A DNA stretch of 64,000 nucleotides from Anodontia alba (taxonomy: Eukaryota; Mollusca; Bivalvia; Lucinida; Lucinidae): the NCBI GenBank assembly GCA_964016985.1, contig OZ024835.1, positions 68,526,812 through 68,590,811 of the forward strand. Direction: 5' to 3'. Of the stretch, positions 1 through 9,710 are shown piece after piece (position 1 is the first letter of the stretch; every line of letters starts with the position of its first letter). Made by a program: the position numbers and the translations under genes. Under the pieces are notes generated by a model. The model worked only from the letters and a program-made list of their open reading frames with translations, searched no databases and had not been told where the DNA came from.

Positions 1-83
1 AAGTGTAAAAATCGACCCCTTCATGAGACGAGGGATCAATTGGATATCATGAGATCAGCTGACATACCGATACATATCCTGTT

Positions 84-371
84 TCCAGCCGTAGTGGTTC
101 AGTCAGATGCACATCTAAATAATGATCAGGATGTTGCAGGTTTGATCCCCGCTGGATTGGGCAACATTCTTTCGTGGAGATTGATCATGAAATACTTTCT
201 ATGGTCAGTCTCTCCCTTCAAATGATTCAAAAAGGGCAGTTGTCAGTTTCTGGCAAAAGAATGTGCTCAAGTACTGGTTAACTGCTTAGAGGTCTAAGCC
301 TGCCAGGAAAAGTGTGCTTAAGTAAACTTACTGGCTCAACATGACCTTATTAGTGTTGACTGGGCTGATCT
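84..371 (+). mobile_element. tRNA-derived SINE, diverged copy
   Basis: Head with box A-like TAGTGGTTCAG and box B-like GGTTTGATCCC, then the body TTCTTTCGTGGAGATTGATCATG and CAGTTTCTGGCAAAAG shared by all copies here. Many substitutions suggest an old insertion. Confidence 0.8.
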
Positions 372-474
372 TTACCAACCAACATACATGTATCTTGTTG
401 CTGCTGAACAAAGGTCAGTGTCACAGACTCAGAATTCTATTTTGTTAACATGCATGTAATGATTTGTGTTAATG

Positions 475-676
475 ATTTGTGCCAATCACAACTGCAGCAG
501 ACGTCAATTTTTTTTAATTTTTGTTTTTATATTTCAGAGAAAACAAGTCTTGACATTTCACATGAATCATCTGCCAAGAGATGATTCACATGAAATATCA
601 AGACTTGTTTTCTCTGAAAAAAAAAAAAAAATGAATGTCGCCTGCTACAAATTTTGCATGGCGCTTTAAGGGTTAA
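475..676. mobile_element. Family E-like MITE with perfect foldback
   Basis: The arms at about 532-574 and 576-618 are almost perfectly complementary (GAGAAAACAAGTCTTGACAT against its inverse). Outer ends resemble family E (GTTAATG..., GGGTTAAGC). Confidence 0.7.
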
Positions 677-737
677 GCTTTAATTTTGTTTACCGGTATA
701 ATTCTTCACTTGAAGTTATTGATATGTGATCAGCATT

Positions 738-890
738 GAAGCATCCAGGTTGCCGAGTGGTTAGCGCTCCAAACTTTGAACCACAAGATCTTGGGTTTGA
801 ATCTCACTGGAGGCAGAATTCATACCATGAATGTACGGCACCTCATTGCACAGAGCCCTTCATAAGTACCCTCCCATCCCACCAAATCAT
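738..890 (+). mobile_element. Second tRNA-like SINE family copy
   Basis: The GCCGAGTGGTTAGCGC box A-like and GGGTTTGAATC box B-like elements are those of a Leu/Ser-type tRNA head. The body (GGCAGAATTCATACC, TTCATTGCACA-like) recurs at 9985, 16214, 20016 and 23216. There is no cloverleaf 3' half, so it is not a tRNA gene. Confidence 0.7.
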
Positions 891-929
891 ACAGATCAGC
901 TGATGTCACTTGCTCCATTTTCATTTTGG

Positions 930-1062
930 TTGCACTGGATTCTGAAGAAGCCAACTGATCTGAATCTGCACTGTTTATAAATGCAAATTTGTATCAACAA
1001 TCTGGAACAAGATATCTGAATGGCTGAAAATTATAAGTGGGTGTGGCATCTTAATCTATTCA
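930..1062. mobile_element. Partial family C MITE
   Basis: Right half of a TTAA-type palindromic MITE (GAAGCCAACTGATCTG, GGCTGAAAATTA, CTTAATCTATTCAG). It ends 17 bp before the exon at 1080. Confidence 0.7.
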
Positions 1063-1079
1063 GTGTAATTTTGTTGCAG

Positions 1080-1130
1080 GAAGATGAACAGGGAATAAAC
1101 CCTCTGGTGAAAGTTTGGAACTTTGATAAG
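1080..1130 (+). CDS. VPS11: VPS11 exon 1 of window (propeller)
   Basis: The exon encodes EDEQGINPLVKVWNFDK (17 codons, phase 0 at both ends) between acceptor ttgcag and donor gtaaag. It is the propeller segment corresponding to EDEEGINPLVKIWN in vertebrate VPS11. The acceptor lies only 17 bp beyond the end of a degraded family C MITE, so the branch point is probably MITE-derived. Confidence 0.93.
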
Positions 1131-1359
1131 GTAAAGTAAAATGTTTTTTTTTCTTTATCTTGAGTTTTATTTTGATGCACTTTACCATGTATGTTAAAGT
1201 GAATCAAAACAAAATAAAACTCATGGAAAAAAAAAACAATGAAAAAAAAAAAAAAAGAACATTTTGATGCCTAAATTGGATTGGGTATAATCAATGTTTA
1301 GAAATTGATACTTTTTCAAGGGAGATAACTTCAAAATTAATTTCTCCTTCCTGAAAATG

Positions 1360-1440
1360 GGTCTACACTAAAAGGAAAGAATTTGCTCCCCTTGGGAGCA
1401 AATTCTTTCCTCTTAGAGTACACCCATTTTCAGAAGGGGC
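1360..1440. mobile_element. Foldback GAAAGAATTTGCTCCC (family G)
   Basis: Arms AAAGGAAAGAATTTGCTCCC and its inverse meet at CTTGG. The same hairpin occurs at 38929, 45170 and 60695. Confidence 0.75.
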
Positions 1441-1716
1441 TTTATGTGCAGGAAAGCAAACAGGAGGCCACAAAAGTTGTTTCCCTTGTAAAAAAATGAT
1501 GAATTTGAAAAATATACCAAATGCAAATAGTCAAATCTGATGTCTCAAACTCCAAGGATTGGAATTTTTTGTTTGAAATAACAGTAGTTTTAGCCAGAAG
1601 GAGATGAAATGTAAGGAATCTATAGCAAACAAAACCAATATTGCCCTCTATTTAGTTTGATTTAGTTTGCGATATCAGTGGTTGAGATAACGAGATTCAG
1701 CTTTATTTTCTTTCAG

Positions 1717-1782
1717 CTGGATAAAGGCCAGCCTACCTGTACAAGAATATGTAGGGCCATTCCAGGAAATAAACCCACTCCG
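1717..1782 (+). CDS. VPS11: VPS11 exon 2 of window (propeller)
   Basis: This phase 0-0 exon of 22 codons reads LDKGQPTCTRICRAIPGNKP and lies between tttcag and gtaagt. The CTRI..AIPG core is the propeller segment that follows the WNLEK stretch of the family. Confidence 0.93.
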
Positions 1783-1929
1783 GTAAGTAACATCATAAAG
1801 AGGGGGTAGTGGGAAAATATATATATATTTTTGTCTTATTTCTCCATGCAAAGGGGGTGTGGTTGGGTACGGCAAAGATGTCGTGTATCTTACGTCACCA
1901 AACTTATCAAGTTTTCATATCCATCCATC

Positions 1930-2230
1930 AGTCGGTCAGTTACATTTTGGTTTCTGAGCAGCGTTATCTAATAAGCACTGCTTATTGACATTTCTTGTTT
2001 TTTCGCAAAAACATAAGATGCGCAACACACGAAAAAGGCCCACCCGTGCAGTCTGATCTGAGCCTTCTCTGTTCATTAACATTTATTACAGTATTCATTG
2101 ATTTTATAAGCGGATAATGAAGGCCCTGATCAGCCTGCGCTTATGCACAGGCTGATCAGGGCCTGCATTGTCCGCAAATTGCATAAGGGTCCTTTTTGTG
2201 CGTTGGTTTCTTATGAGCACATACAACAGA
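1930..2230. repeat. Repeat with CCTGATCAGCCTGCGC hairpin
   Basis: AGGCCCTGATCAGCCTGCGC and its inverse (2123-2165) are flanked by related GCGCAACACACGAAAAAGG / CCTTTTTGTGCGTTGG ends. Similar hairpins occur at 56520-56690. Confidence 0.6.
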
Positions 2231-2335
2231 GAAATAAGAAAAATATTAATACCTCTTGAAAAAAATGGTGCCTTTTCTAGATTTTGGAAAAGTTAACATA
2301 TGATACATGTAAGTGTTTAATTTTATGTTTGACAG

Positions 2336-2433
2336 GTGACCTGTTTGACAGTACATGAGAATCTCAACTGGATGGCAATAGGGTTTGAGAATGGTAGTGT
2401 TGTACTTTTCAAGGGAGATGTCAAATCTGACAG
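2336..2433 (+). CDS. VPS11: VPS11 exon 3 of window (propeller)
   Basis: The exon encodes VTCLTVHENLNWMAIGFENG followed by SVVLFKGDVKSD and ends in phase 2 (AG, completed to Arg by the next exon). The acceptor is gacag and the donor gtaact. CLTVHENL and MAIGF are conserved VPS11 propeller blade motifs. Confidence 0.94.
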
Positions 2434-2464
2434 GTAACTATGACCTTGACCTGTAACTATGGAC

Positions 2465-2745
2465 TTGGGGTGGTTGGGGTGTGGTGAAGGTGTCGGGTAT
2501 CTTATGTCACCTGGGCGTCCAACTGATATTGGCTTCCAATTGGGCAAGGTCTGCTATCCTTGAAGCAGGTCAGGGTAGAGGGGGAACGTTTTTATTTCTT
2601 CTGTTTCTTCACTTTCATTCCCATTCCTCTTCCTTCCCCAATGTCCCTCTCTTTCATCTTCTCGACTGTCTCTTCTATCTCTTTTCTCCCTTTCTCTGGG
2701 ATGACACAAAATGACCCACAATGGCTGACTTGTCATTTAACCCCA
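2465..2745 (-). repeat. Polypyrimidine repeat, inverse of 20520-20953
   Basis: CTTCTTT-rich strand sequence with the flanks CAACTGATATTGG and GACCCACAATGGCTGACTTGTC. The same element lies in the opposite orientation at 20520-20953. Open frames across it are compositional. Confidence 0.7.
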
Positions 2746-2875
2746 GCACAATCAATCAATGAAACTATGGATGTCTTTCATTTCAGTAAGAATCATAGCT
2801 GTAAATTGGAGAGGTATTCAGTTAAGTATTTTTCTCTCTTATTTAAAGTTATTTCTCCAGGGAACCCATTTTGTA

Positions 2876-3155
2876 CATCACGAAAACATACCTATATAAT
2901 TTTGACCCACTTAAACCCCACTTTTATATAGTAAAACTGGGGTTTACAGGGGTATACATTATTTTTGTTATTTCTGCTCAAAAATATAGATTGGAGGTAC
3001 TTGTTAGAACCGCCTCGACGAGGCGGTTCTAACAAGTACCCACAATCTATGTTTTGAGCAGAAATATGAAAAATATCAGAATTATTTATCTGAAAAATTG
3101 CCATTTTTTGGTGGTAAAATTTTCAATATATTTGAATAGGCGTGTTTTCGTAATG
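2876..3155. mobile_element. Family A palindromic MITE
   Basis: Ends CATCACGAAAACATACCTAT and TAGGCGTGTTTTCGTAATG form terminal inverted repeats. The centre is the foldback GTACTTGTTAGAACCGCCTC / GAGGCGGTTCTAACAAGTAC. Confidence 0.9.
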
Positions 3156-3269
3156 AGGTTCTTAAGGCACTTCTAAAGAGTACCAATAACATATATTTTC
3201 ATGGAGAAATAAGAAAAAAATCCAAAACACATTATGGTTGAAAAACTGGCTTGTCCAGAGCTGTGGTGC

Positions 3270-3582
3270 TGGCCTTGGTGGTTCACTTGGATGCATATCT
3301 GTCTTGAGATCAGGAGGTCAGAGGTTCGATCCCTGCAGGGTCCGGCAACACTCTTTCGTAGAGAGTGACTGTGAAATATTTTCTACGGTCATTATCTCCC
3401 TTCTGCTGATTCAAGAAGGGAAGTTGTCAGTTTGTGGCAAAAGAATGGCAACAAGTAGTGGTTATCTGCTTAGAAGACTAAGCCTGCCGAGGAAAAAGTG
3501 TGGTTTGGTAAACTGACCATGCTTAACATGACCCAAGTGAGTTGACTGGATCGTAAAACCTCAATACAAACACAAACAAACA
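3270..3582 (+). mobile_element. tRNA-derived SINE
   Basis: Head GGCCTTGGTGGTTCACTTGG, box B GAGGTTCGATCCC, shared body and tail CCTCAATACAAACACAAAC. Confidence 0.85.
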
Positions 3583-3752
3583 AGAGCTATAGAGAATATA
3601 CATGTACTGATATTCTTATTTCTCCATGGAAAGATAAGTTAGAGGTAATCATAAGAACGACGGAAGTGAGATGACTCATATGAGTACAAGCAACTTACAT
3701 GTAGAAATATCCATGCGTATACACAGTCTGATTCAGAAACATTTTCTCATGT

Positions 3753-3960
3753 CATCATGAAAATATACCTATATAATTTTGACTCCCTTAAACCCCACTC
3801 TTATATAGTAAAACTGGGGTTTACAGAGGTATACATTATTTTTCTTATTTCTGCTAAAAAACATAGATTGTGGGTACTCGTTAGAACTGCCTCTGTGAGG
3901 CAGATTTTTAACAAGTTCCGTTGTTCAGATTTTCTGAAATTTTCACAATATTAGCAAAGA
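3753..3960. mobile_element. Family A MITE, degraded right half
   Basis: CATCATGAAAATATACCTAT end, AAACTGGGGTTTACAG motif and the centre GGGTACTCGTTAGAACTGCC; the second arm is broken after GAGGCAG. Confidence 0.8.
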
Positions 3961-4255
3961 AAAATAAAAAAATATTTTCGTAGAAGAATTTTCAAAAAAA
4001 TCGTTAGAATGTACTATAGAAATTGCATACCATAGGGCAGACCAATTTTTGTCTGTAAATTTAATTTTAGGGTTAATATTTGAGAACACAACACAGAAAC
4101 GGAAAAGACAAATGGTTTCTGATAAGATATGGTCAATCAGAACAAAATATTTTCATTTAAAATAAAATGCCAAGCAAAAGTCATCTTTCTGAGTGATGTC
4201 AAAAGGACAATTAGTATTTGGATAGACAGGCCTGAGCAAATGGTATAGATCAAAT

Positions 4256-4604
4256 TACAGTCTAACCTGTGTTAAGCAAGCACCTTGGGAAAAACTAGAA
4301 AGTGGTTGCTTAAGGCAGGTGCTTGCTTAATGTAGGTAAATTTACGCTTGTATTCTTTTTATGGGACCTAAAAAAGTGGCCTTTAGAGACAGGTGTTTGC
4401 TTAATACAGGTGGCTTTAAAGACAATGGTTTGCTTAATACAGGTGGCTTTTAAGACAATGGTTTGCTTAATACAGGTGGCTTTAAAGACAATGGTTTGCT
4501 TAATACAGATGGCTTTAAAGGTAATGGTTTACTTAATACAGGTGGCTTTAAAGACAATGGTTTGCTTAATACAGGTGGCTTTTAAGACAGGTTTGACTGT
4601 AGAG
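4256..4604. mobile_element. Tigger-like element with internal 33-bp tandem repeat
   Basis: Starts ACAGTCTAACCTGTGTTAAG and ends CAGGTTTGACTGTAG, inverted ends of the CAGT type. About six copies of a ~33-bp unit (GCTTAATACAGGTGGCTTTA) fill 4395-4590. Confidence 0.7.
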
Positions 4605-4631
4605 TAATTATGATAATCTTACTTGCAGTTA

Positions 4632-4827
4632 ACATAGCCCCAGTTAAGTGAGGGTATCCACTTAATGTTTACTTATTTCTCCACAAAAACATGTGTTGGC
4701 GATACTCATTAGAAGTGCCGAGGTGAGGCACTTCTAATGAGTACCAACAACATATGTTTTTTATGGAGAAATAAGAACAATACCAGTTCTTTTTGGTTAA
4801 AAATGTTGCCTTATCTGGAGCTATGGG
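4632..4827. mobile_element. Family B palindromic MITE
   Basis: Ends CATAGCCCCAGTTAAG and CTTATCTGGAGCTATGG. The foldback centre has arms around TACTCATTAGAAGTGCC. Confidence 0.8.
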
Positions 4828-4874
4828 TTAAGCTAATAAAGAGTTGATCTAAAGATGTGCCAATATATTTTCAG

Positions 4875-5019
4875 GCACAGTAAACAGTCAATTATCTATG
4901 AGAACCAGAAGCCTATTACAGGACTGGCTTTCAGGACGGCAGGGAAGAATGTGATTCTCTTTGTTACTACGGAAGCCATTGTTTTGTCTATAAATGTTGG
5001 TGCTAAGGATAGGAACATG
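4875..5019 (+). CDS. VPS11: VPS11 exon 4 of window (propeller)
   Basis: The first base completes Arg. The exon then encodes 48 codons including KPITGLAFRTAGKNVILFVT and ends in phase 0 at gtaggt. It matches the PVTGLAFRQAGKTTHLFVVT region of vertebrate VPS11. Confidence 0.94.
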
Positions 5020-5402
5020 GTAGGTTAAGGTTTAATGATTAGTATGCTGGGTAGAGATTTCACATCTAAGATATTTTTTACTTATTTTATCTAGAAAATA
5101 GGGTTTAATAATCCTTGCTAATTGTCTCCTTAGGAAAAAAATCTCAGCATTTTGTCATCTGCAGAATGTGCCTAGAGGGGGCTAAAGATTACATGCTAAA
5201 TGCTGTCAGTATGTTTATCCAGCCTTTGATATATCCACCTAGTCTTCCTGTCTCTTTCTCTTTGCCCATCTTTCTATCCATTACAGGAAATGCATCCACA
5301 TTTAAATTTGGTTCTAGAGCTCTTTTGGAACAGTTATTGATTTTACATGTACATGTGTAATTTTGGTTGCCATGCTCATATTTTTGGTACATTGTTTTGC
5401 AG

Positions 5403-5492
5403 CAAACACTGGACCAGTTTGGTTGTAAACTGGGTTGTTCTGTGATGAGCGATGTCAACCAAGATAACCAGTTTGTGATCGGAAGACAAGAT
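5403..5492 (+). CDS. VPS11: VPS11 exon 5 of window (propeller)
   Basis: Thirty codons in phase 0-0 (QTLDQFGCKLGCSVMSDV, then NQDNQFVIGRQD) lie between gcag and gtaagt. They correspond to the LDTHGCGLRCSALSD..QDLQFIVAG blade of the family. Confidence 0.94.
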
Positions 5493-5635
5493 GTAAGTTA
5501 AACAGTACAGATTCCTAGACATGCTAGGGTGAAGAAAAATACATACATCCCAGTGGACACACAACATTGAAACAAAATTGATTCAACGTCTTGATGTTGA
5601 ATCAACTTGAATCGCCGTTATTCCTACGTTGTCTG

Positions 5636-5760
5636 TCTGCTGGGATGTATCATACTTTCCTTAAGTATTTGGGCAAATAGGCCTGAGCAAACAGTGTAGA
5701 CCCAAATCAGACACCATAAAATACGACATCTGGTCAGGGTCTACACTGTTAGCCACTCAT
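5636..5760. repeat. Repeat with CAGTGTAGACCC hairpin (family H, diverged)
   Basis: GCAAACAGTGTAGACCCAAATCAGACACC is followed by GGTCAGGGTCTACACTG, a weakened family H palindrome. The preceding bases 5568-5640 hold a short CAACGTC..GACGTTG-like palindrome. Confidence 0.55.
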
Positions 5761-6071
5761 CCAGCATTTTTTTGGCACATCAACAGATAGAAAAATGTCA
5801 TTCCACTTAGTATTTTAACAAACAATTGCGTAAAAAGCAAAATTTAGGCAAAAATATATGGAATAAAGTGAAATTTTATCACATTTACCGTAATAACATT
5901 TATGAATGCAAGAGACAAAGAGCAGACTACATGTCAGCACTGTCTTTTCAGTGTTTGCTGTTTGTAAATTAGATTCTGCTACATACAAATGGCTGTGTCA
6001 GGTGAAAATGTATGTTTGGGTATATGAAGACCAAGATCAGCCTGCAGATCTGCCACATCTGATCAGGATCC

Positions 6072-6379
6072 GCCGGCCTCGGTGGCTCAGTTCGATGCGC
6101 CGTCCGACTGGAGACCAGGAGGTCGCAGGTTCAACCCCCGCCGAGGTCGGCAACATTCTTTCGTGGAGATTGATCATGAAATATTTTCTACGGTCATTCT
6201 CTCCCTTCCACTGATTCAAGAAGGGCAGTTGTCAGTTTCTGGCGAAAGAATGTGCACAATACTGGTTAACCGCTTAGAGGACTAAGCCTGCCCAGTAAAC
6301 GTGTGGTTAGGTAGACTGCCCGCGCTCGACATGACCCCATTGGGTTGACTGGGCCCAGTAAAACCTCAACACAAACAAA
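6072..6379 (+). mobile_element. Full-length tRNA-derived SINE with 12-bp target duplication
   Basis: Head GCCGGCCTCGGTGGCTCAG, box B GCAGGTTCAACCCC, body and tail CCTCAACACAAACAAA. It is flanked by TGATCAGGATCC at 6060-6071 and 6380-6391, a clean target-site duplication. Confidence 0.95.
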
Positions 6380-6576
6380 TGATCAGGATCCACGCTTCCT
6401 GCTTGCAGAATCATTGGATTCTGTAGAAAATATCAGTGAGTGGCAAAGGCAGAGTTCTCAATAACTCCAGATATGGAGCTCAGATTCGAAGAGGGAAGAG
6501 TCCATTGCAGAAACTTAGAGATAAAATGGTTAACTTCAAGGATAATTAACATATACATGTATTGCTTATTTTCCAG

Positions 6577-6713
6577 GCTTTGTATTTCTATCAGCCAGAT
6601 GGAAGAGGACCTTGTCTTGCCTTTGAAGGAGAGAAACTCCAGCTGGCCTGGTTCAGAGGCTATCTGATTATTGTTGGAAAGGACACAAAACCTCTACCCA
6701 AAGCTCCTGTCAT
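6577..6713 (+). CDS. VPS11: VPS11 exon 6 of window (propeller)
   Basis: The exon encodes ALYFYQPDGRGPCLAFEGEK and AWFRGYLIIVGKDTK, ending in phase 2 (AT). YLYQPD.RGPCFAFEGHK and HWFRGYLIIV are near-invariant in animal VPS11. The AT can be completed either by exon 8 (8343), giving Met, or by the candidate alternative exon at 7839, giving Ile. Confidence 0.95.
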
Positions 6714-6777
6714 GTAAGAACATGTACATTAGAAGTTTCATATCTCTTAGATAGGTTTTTTTTTTTACTGAAAAGTA

Positions 6778-6984
6778 TTAACCCCCGGATATACTCTGCC
6801 TTTGCCTTTGCAAACAGTGAAGATCCAGATCTGTTGGCTTCTAAAGAAGCCAACTGATCTGGATCTGTACTGTTTTGCCATTAAGTATGTGAATCTATAT
6901 CAACAACCTTGATCAAGTAATCTGATTGGCTGACGATTCGAAATGGGTGTGGCTTCTTAATTTATTCAGCAGGACAAGGGTTAA
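6778..6984. mobile_element. Family C MITE (TTAA type)
   Basis: TTAACCCCCGGATATACTC...CAGCAGGACAAGGGTTAA with the central foldback AGATCCAGATCTGTTGGCTTC / GAAGCCAACTGATCTGGATC. TTAA plus CCCT-type ends fit a piggyBac-like MITE. Confidence 0.8.
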
Positions 6985-7019
6985 TATTTTTTCTTATTAC
7001 TCCATGATACTCACTAGAT

Positions 7020-7180
7020 TGTTTGATCGAAGTTTTATGGCCCAATTAGGGTCATGTGGAGCTGGTCAGTTTACCTAACCACACTTTTTCTGGGCAGGCT
7101 TAGCCATCTAAGAATTTAAACAGTATTTGTACACATTCTTTGGCCAGAAACTGACAAATTGCCCTTCTTGAATAGTGGAA
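7020..7180 (-). mobile_element. SINE fragment (minus)
   Basis: Inverse of the SINE 3' body: GAAGTTTTATGGCCCA, GGCAGGCTTAGCC, CCAGAAACTGACAAATTGCCC. Confidence 0.75.
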
Positions 7181-7306
7181 AATACTCACCTCTCTAATGA
7201 AAAGTGACAACTTATGCCCTCATGGAGAAATACAGGCAAGATGATATATGGATATCTCTCTTTTCTAAAGCTATGTATGATACAAACGTTTCTGTGATAC
7301 TCACTA

Positions 7307-7417
7307 GATTGTTTGATTGAGTTGAAGTTTTATGGCCCAGTCAACCCATTAGGGTCATGTCAAGCCAGTCAGTTTACCTAACCACACTTTTCCTGGGCAG
7401 GCTTAGCCCTCTAAGCT
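7307..7417 (-). mobile_element. SINE 3' fragment (minus)
   Basis: AGTTTTATGGCCCAGTCAACC through GGGCAGGCTTAGCCCTCTAAG is the inverse of the SINE 3' end. It abuts the foldback at 7419. Confidence 0.75.
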
Positions 7418-7418
7418 T

Positions 7419-7490
7419 GCATCATACATAGCTTTAGAAAAGAGGGATATCTGGATATCCCTCTTTTCTAAAGCTATGTATGATACAAGC
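7419..7490. repeat. Near-perfect foldback
   Basis: TCATACATAGCTTTAGAAAAGAGGGATATC against GATATCCCTCTTTTCTAAAGCTATGTATGA, arms of over 30 bp. A third copy of one arm lies at 7248-7280. Confidence 0.85.
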
Positions 7491-7495
7491 ATAGG

Positions 7496-7698
7496 GTGTA
7501 CAATACTGACTTGTGAACTGTATAGACACATATAGGTGTACAATACTGACTTGTGAACTGTATAGACACATATAGGTGTACAATACTGACTTGTGAACTG
7601 TATAGACACATATAGATGTACAATACTGACTTGTGAACTGTATAGACACATACAGGTGTACAATACTGTCTTGTGAACTGTATAGACACATATAAGTG
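7496..7698 (+). repeat. 40-bp minisatellite, five copies
   Basis: Unit CAATACTGACTTGTGAACTG plus TATAGACACATATAGGTGTA at 7501, 7541, 7581, 7621 and 7661. All three reverse frames are open because the unit lacks reverse stops. There are no spacers, so it is not CRISPR. Confidence 0.97.
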
Positions 7699-7838
7699 CA
7701 TACAGATTTTTCTTTGTGTTGGCCAATATTTCTAATAGTAAATTTACAAGAAAACCATTTTTTTCATTGCTATATAACATTGGAGCCCACTTGATTTTTA
7801 CATAGATTACTTCTAATTAGTGAGATAAATCCTTTCAG

Positions 7839-7940
7839 CTTTGAGTTTGGACAAAATTCAAAGAATGGGTCTGAGAGCAAGAATCCTTACGAGATGGCTC
7901 ACAATGATCCTATATTCAGGATCTATATTTATGATTTGGT
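7839..7940 (+). CDS. VPS11: Candidate alternative VPS11 exon (7A)
   Basis: This stretch is open in the frame delivered by exon 6. It follows a good acceptor (cctttcag) and ends in DPIFRIYIYDL, which resembles the NIYDL strand of vertebrate VPS11 at this position. Two overlapping donors work. Ending at 7940 (gtgtag) gives 102 nt, a symmetric phase-2 cassette that inserts 34 residues before exon 8. Ending at 7938 (gtgtgt, the better consensus) gives 100 nt ending in phase 0, which joins in frame directly to the exon at 9147 and replaces exon 8. It is not counted in the 826-codon model. It could also be a decayed or chance open stretch. Confidence 0.45.
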
Positions 7941-8039
7941 GTGTAGATTGGAAGAGTAGATTAGATTTTTGCAGCACCAGATAAAAAGGTTATCAACAGA
8001 AATATTTTCTTCATTTTTATCACAAAAACTAATGTCGTG

Positions 8040-8240
8040 AGTACTCATAGGTCTAGATAAGAATGGATATCAGGAAAATATTTTTCTTATTTCTTCAAAT
8101 GTATGTTGTGGGTACTCATTAGAAGTGCCTCAATAAGATGCTTCAAATGAGTACCCACAACATATGTTTTCATGTAGAAATAAGAAAAATGTCTATACTT
8201 TTGGATTGAAAAACACATCTTATGGAGAGTCATGAATACT
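8040..8240. mobile_element. Family B MITE
   Basis: ATGTTGTGGGTACTCATTAG with inverse ATGAGTACCCACAACATATG at the centre and CTTATTTCT / AGAAATAAG outside. Confidence 0.8.
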
Positions 8241-8342
8241 GATTGGAATTGCCTTGATGAGTAGCTTCATGTTTTGTATGAGAAATAAAAAAAATGTCTG
8301 ACAGTAGTTTTAAGTTGAAAAATGTATGATTTATGATTGCAG

Positions 8343-8487
8343 GAGAGGTGGACAGAACTTAGACATGAATACTGTAACAGTATATGATATACAGAATAAG
8401 TTTATTGCCTACTCGGCACCGTACCCTGATGTAATAGGAGTTGTCAGTGAGTGGGGATCACTCTACATTCTCAGTGGTGATAGCAAG
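8343..8487 (+). CDS. VPS11: VPS11 exon 8 of window (last propeller strands)
   Basis: One base completes the split codon from exon 6. The exon encodes NTVTVYDIQNKFIAYSAPYP and VVSEWGSLYILSGDSK, ending in phase 0 at gtaatt. IYDLCNKFIAYS and LAEWGSLYVL are the vertebrate equivalents. Confidence 0.95.
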
Positions 8488-8654
8488 GTAATTACTCATA
8501 AAAGAATAACTTGTCGAAAATCAAATATCTTTCAAACTGAACGTTCTGGAGAAAATATTATCAAAATCGGTTTGGAAATAAGAAAGTTATTGATCACTTG
8601 AAGAATAAAAAAAATGCTGTCATGGAATCCGCCATTGCTGTGGGTTATTACAAT

Positions 8655-8783
8655 ACAGTGAAATCTGTGTAAGAGACCTCTGAGATTGACTTCAGCGATT
8701 GATGTGGAAAGGTGGCTGTCTTATAAAGGTACATGTCATGTAATTTTGCTAGCAAAATTACATGACATGTACCTTAATAAGAT
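8655..8783. mobile_element. CAGTRAAACCTGTGTAAG element (family J) with foldback
   Basis: Starts ACAGTGAAATCTGTGTAAGAG. Centre CATGTCATGTAATTTTGCTAG and its inverse. A more complete copy lies at 40736-40933. Confidence 0.7.
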
Positions 8784-8857
8784 GGCAGTTTTCAGTTTCT
8801 GGCGAAAGAATGTGCACAATACTGGTTAACCGCTTAGAGGACTAAGCCTGCCCAGTT
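8784..8857 (+). mobile_element. SINE internal fragment
   Basis: TTTCAGTTTCTGGCGAAAGA to GACTAAGCCTGCCCAG only; head and tail are missing. Confidence 0.75.
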
Positions 8858-9002
8858 TCCCTGAAAAGAGGATTCGACATTTCATGCAAATTGTCTCCAG
8901 TGGAGACAATTTGCATGAAATGTCAAATCCTGTTTTCTGGGAAAATAAGGAAAATATTTCAATATGTCCTCTGAAAATTTTACCCAGGGTTCTAAGGGTT
9001 AA
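8858..9002. mobile_element. Family E palindromic MITE
   Basis: GACATTTCATGCAAATTGTCTC / GAGACAATTTGCATGAAATG arms, outer TTACCCAGG end. Confidence 0.8.
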
Positions 9003-9146
9003 ATTAAAAACAAATACCTTATTGTGAGATATGGACATAAGAAATATAATTGTCTACATACATCTTTTGTATAGAGCTGTGCTTGGCTAGATTTTGTCAA
9101 GTAACATCTATAGGCTTTCTTTTGCACTGACTTGTATATATTTCAG

Positions 9147-9226
9147 CTGTACCAGTTACAAGAGAAAGACACACAGACGAAACTAGAAATGCTGTTTAAA
9201 AAGAACAATTATACTGTTGCCATAAG
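9147..9226 (+). CDS. VPS11: VPS11 exon 9 of window
   Basis: The exon encodes LYQLQEKDTQTKLEMLFKKN and NYTVAI, ending in phase 2 (AG) at gtatcc. LQEKDTQTKLEMLFKKN is one of the most conserved VPS11 motifs and marks the passage from propeller to alpha-solenoid. Confidence 0.95.
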
Positions 9227-9345
9227 GTATCCATTTTTATTGTTCTAGAAGGCCATAAAGAAAAGGATATTTAAATATCATAAGTAAGCTCATAGATCTA
9301 TACAGTCCAGAACTCTCTTTGATAGGATGTTTTGATATTATAACT

Positions 9346-9704
9346 AAAGTCAAACTTCAATGGCTCGAAAATCTTTGGGACCGTGGAAATTGTTTTTGAG
9401 ACATGGGTAGTTCGAGCCATTATGGGTTAGTCATGGTGTCAAGCCAGGAAGCAAATGGCAGTAATTTAGGAAAGTCTTTTGGATCTGCTTTTCAATAATG
9501 GTATGTTGAATTTTCTCATTAGAACTGCTTCAGTTAGGCAATTCTAATGAATACACAACATACAATTTCATGAGGAATTAAGAAAAATTTCCCTAAATAT
9601 TTGTTTTCTTGAGCTATCAGAAATTCATAGGGACTCAAAAACAAGTTTAAATTAGACATGGTAAACGAGCCATTGGTTTTTGAGCTATTGAGATTCGACT
9701 GCAT
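9346..9704. mobile_element. Tigger-like element (CAGTCGAACCTC ends) with family B-type hairpin
   Basis: GTCAAACTTCAATGGCTCGAA at the left and GAGCTATTGAGATTCGACTG at the right are inverted ends. The centre is GTATGTTGAATTTTCTCATT AGAACTGC with its inverse. Confidence 0.75.
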
Positions 9705-9710
9705 GTATTA

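Noticed and set aside
2560..2931. 123-residue frame over 2560-2931
   Set aside because: It lies in a polypyrimidine repeat plus the start of a family A MITE and shows no conserved residues.
7496..7698. CRISPR-like regular repeat
   Set aside because: Units are directly adjacent with no unique spacers, and the genome is animal.
7403..7780. Repetitive 125-residue reverse-strand frame (VSIQFTSQYCTP repeats)
   Set aside because: All three reverse frames are open through a 40-bp minisatellite; there is no start context, splice signal or homology.
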